Shown: piece by piece, positions 18,986-20,099 of the stretch
How the letters are laid out: each line of letters starts with the position of its first letter
Position numbering within the stretch: the stretch's first letter is position 1
Assembly: GCA_943704525.1 (NCBI GenBank)
Contig: CALSCQ010000572.1
Span: forward strand, 1-20,099
From: Pigoraptor vietnamica
Taxonomy: Eukaryota; Opisthokonta; Filasterea
Direction: 5' to 3'
Length of the DNA: 20,099 bases
The notes under the pieces: model-generated
What the model was told of the DNA's origin: nothing
The model's input: only the letters and a program-made list of their open reading frames with translations
Database searches by the model: none
Made by a program: the position numbers and the translations under genes

Positions 18986-19323
18986 TCATTGCTGCCCTGC
19001 GCACGTCTTGCGGTGCTGCGGCCACGCGGCCTTCTGGCACTCGCGAGAACAGTAGCGCACCACGCGACACCCTGCACACTTTGGCATCTTGAAGCTGCCA
19101 TTCCCACACGCCGCGCACGTGCGCTTCGGTGCAACAGATGATGCCGGCGGGACATCGGTTTGACAGCGCCCACTGTTCGGGGCGTTCTCGACGTTCGCGG
19201 AAGACACAGTGGGCGCGCCTTGCGTGGGCGCATCTCGCTGACGTGCGATGCCTTGTATCGCAAAGAACAGAGAGCCGTCAAGTCGGCGAATTTCGTTCCC
19301 AGCATTCAAGCCGTGGACTCCAA
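18986..19323 (-). pseudogene. Second MYND finger: 3' exon remnant of a paralogue
   Basis: A minus-strand exon-like frame ending in an intact MYND finger (ligands C-x2-C-x9-C-x2-C-x5-C-x3-C-x7-H-x3-C) and CAGQQ before the stop, nearly the same end as the intact gene's CAGRR. There is no ATG in this frame before the finger. A predicted acceptor (GGGTCAG, exon from 19323) has the same phase 1 as the last exon of the intact gene. It is therefore a terminal exon whose 5' partners are missing or degraded: only a damaged module lies upstream (19572-19652), and beyond that a different gene. The finger itself shows no damage, so a short expressed product cannot be excluded. The N-terminal linker is poorly conserved relative to the intact copy. 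Confidence 0.62.
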
Positions 19324-19360
19324 CTGACCCAGAATTATGCACACGCGCGATACGTCTGCG

Positions 19361-19570
19361 GCGTGCACCTATGGACGCGACAACGTAGCATATGTGCCAA
19401 ATCTCCACGACAGAACAGCAAACAGACCCGGCGTGCACCTATGGACGCGACAACGTAGCATATGTGCCAAATCTCCACGACAGAACAGCAAACAGACCCG
19501 GCGTGCACCTATGGACGCGACAACGTAGCATATGTGCCAAATCTCCACGACAGAACAGCAAACAGACCCA
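19361..19570. repeat. Three tandem 70-bp repeats
   Basis: Units 19361-19430, 19431-19500 and 19501-19570 are identical except for the last base of the third. Each begins GCGTGCACCTATGGACGCGA and ends AACAGACCC plus G or A. The unit length is not a multiple of three, so it is not a protein repeat in one frame. The array falls in the intron-like gap between the damaged module and the second MYND finger. The lack of divergence indicates recent expansion. Confidence 0.97.
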
Positions 19571-19571
19571 G

Positions 19572-19652
19572 TCCTTTTGCGCATGTGTGCCATGCGAAGG
19601 CGACGCGGGCGGCGGTCGAATGGCGGCTGATCATCAGCGCGCACTGGTACAT
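19572..19652 (-). pseudogene. Damaged copy of the C-x2-C-x17-H-x-C module
   Basis: Minus-strand codons from an ATG at 19652 give a frame in which one Cys (19643-19641) is followed by exactly 17 residues and then HTCAKG. The copy at 12728-12949 has the same ending (HTCAKG) and spacing. The first Cys of the CxxC pair is absent, apparently through loss of about three codons after a shared GP. It precedes the second MYND finger in transcription order, just as the module precedes MYND in the intact gene. Confidence 0.5.
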
Positions 19653-19775
19653 GGGCCCGTTTGCGTCGTTGCATGACACATATTATTATTTACCGCGTAA
19701 TACTGTCTAGGAAGAAGGGCGAACTGGATCGCACACTCATCGACGTGACGGCACACTCGCTGCATGGACATATAT

Positions 19776-20016
19776 TTACATGACGGCGCGCGTGAGCATG
19801 TCGTCTGGGTCGCACCCGAGGCTCTTGCGCCGCAGCCTGCGCGCGCGGTCGGCCTCTTCCTGTTCCTCCGCCTTCTCTTGGCGATACATGCCGTCGAGCA
19901 CGCGGTCCTTTGTAGCGAGCTTTCGCACGGCGCTGATGACGTCCTCCTGCAACGTCTCGCTCTGGTGAGCGGCCATGGTCACGCCGAGTAGGTCGAGCAT
20001 GTAGATTGTCCGCTCT
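19776..20016 (-). CDS. Unidentified protein, last exon (partial)
   Basis: A minus-strand terminal exon: acceptor CTTTGCAG before 20016, phase 2 entry, 80 codons to a TAA stop at 19776. The encoded tail is helical and charged. It contains LQEDVISAVRKLATKDRVLD, a run of Glu/Lys/Arg (RQEKAEEQEEADRARRLRRK) likely to be coiled coil, and ends LTRAVM. I do not recognise the family. The upstream exons lie beyond 20099. Codon use is GC-rich like the other genes, which with the clean splice site supports a real exon. Bases 20017-20099 are intron sequence. Confidence 0.6.
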
Positions 20017-20099
20017 CTGCAAAGAAGAGTGAAGCAGCGCGTTAAACGGGCTGTAGGTAAAAGTCGAATCGTCGTACAATAACAAAGGGCCTTTGAGGG

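Noticed and set aside
19361-19570. CRISPR-like array
   Set aside because: The 70-bp units are directly adjacent with no spacers, in a eukaryotic intron-like context.

Overview
The window reads as nuclear DNA of a GC-rich, intron-dense unicellular eukaryote. Coding sequence is broken by short introns (about 60-260 nt) with GT..AG ends, and the introns carry GT/CA microsatellites. There are no bacterial operons, ribosome-binding sites or CRISPR arrays, and I recognise no tRNA or rRNA. The lineage cannot be fixed from sequence alone. The haem-lyase type of cytochrome c maturation (System III) argues against land plants and kinetoplastids. An amoebozoan, opisthokont-relative or green-algal type host would fit.

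Region by region. (1) 1-1449, + strand: a (GT)50 intron tail, then five exons forming the 3' end of a vesicle-tethering gene resembling Vps54 of the GARP complex. (2) 1768-4036, - strand: a two-exon type II membrane protein with an immunoglobulin-like (E-set) domain and a PC-esterase (GDS/DxxH) domain, resembling the NXPE family. Its 890-bp upstream region holds diverged repeats. (3) 4928-8258, - strand: a ten-exon ankyrin-repeat DHHC palmitoyltransferase. (4) 8675-9559, - strand: a three-exon holocytochrome c synthase. It shares a divergent promoter region, with a TATA box, with (5) 10091-12250, + strand: an uninterrupted BAG-domain cochaperone-like protein with an IQ motif.

(6) 12728-19661, - strand: the least familiar part. 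An apparently complete six-exon gene (13446-17294, 985 aa predicted) has a large unrecognised N-terminal region, a C-x2-C-x17-H-x-C module and a C-terminal MYND zinc finger. Three further pieces of the same family surround it: a copy of the C-x2-C module (12728-12949), a frameshifted 5' fragment (18300-18823), and a module plus MYND finger remnant (18986-19652) interrupted by three 70-bp tandem repeats. This looks like a local tandem family under birth-and-death evolution. (7) 19776-20016, - strand: the last exon of an unidentified gene running out of the window.

The housekeeping genes cover Golgi/endosome tethering, secretory-pathway acyl modification, protein palmitoylation, mitochondrial haem attachment and Hsp70 regulation. 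They show no operon-like functional link beyond proximity. All spliced models were built by hand from splice-site consensus, reading phase and protein-family fit. Exon ends are predictions.
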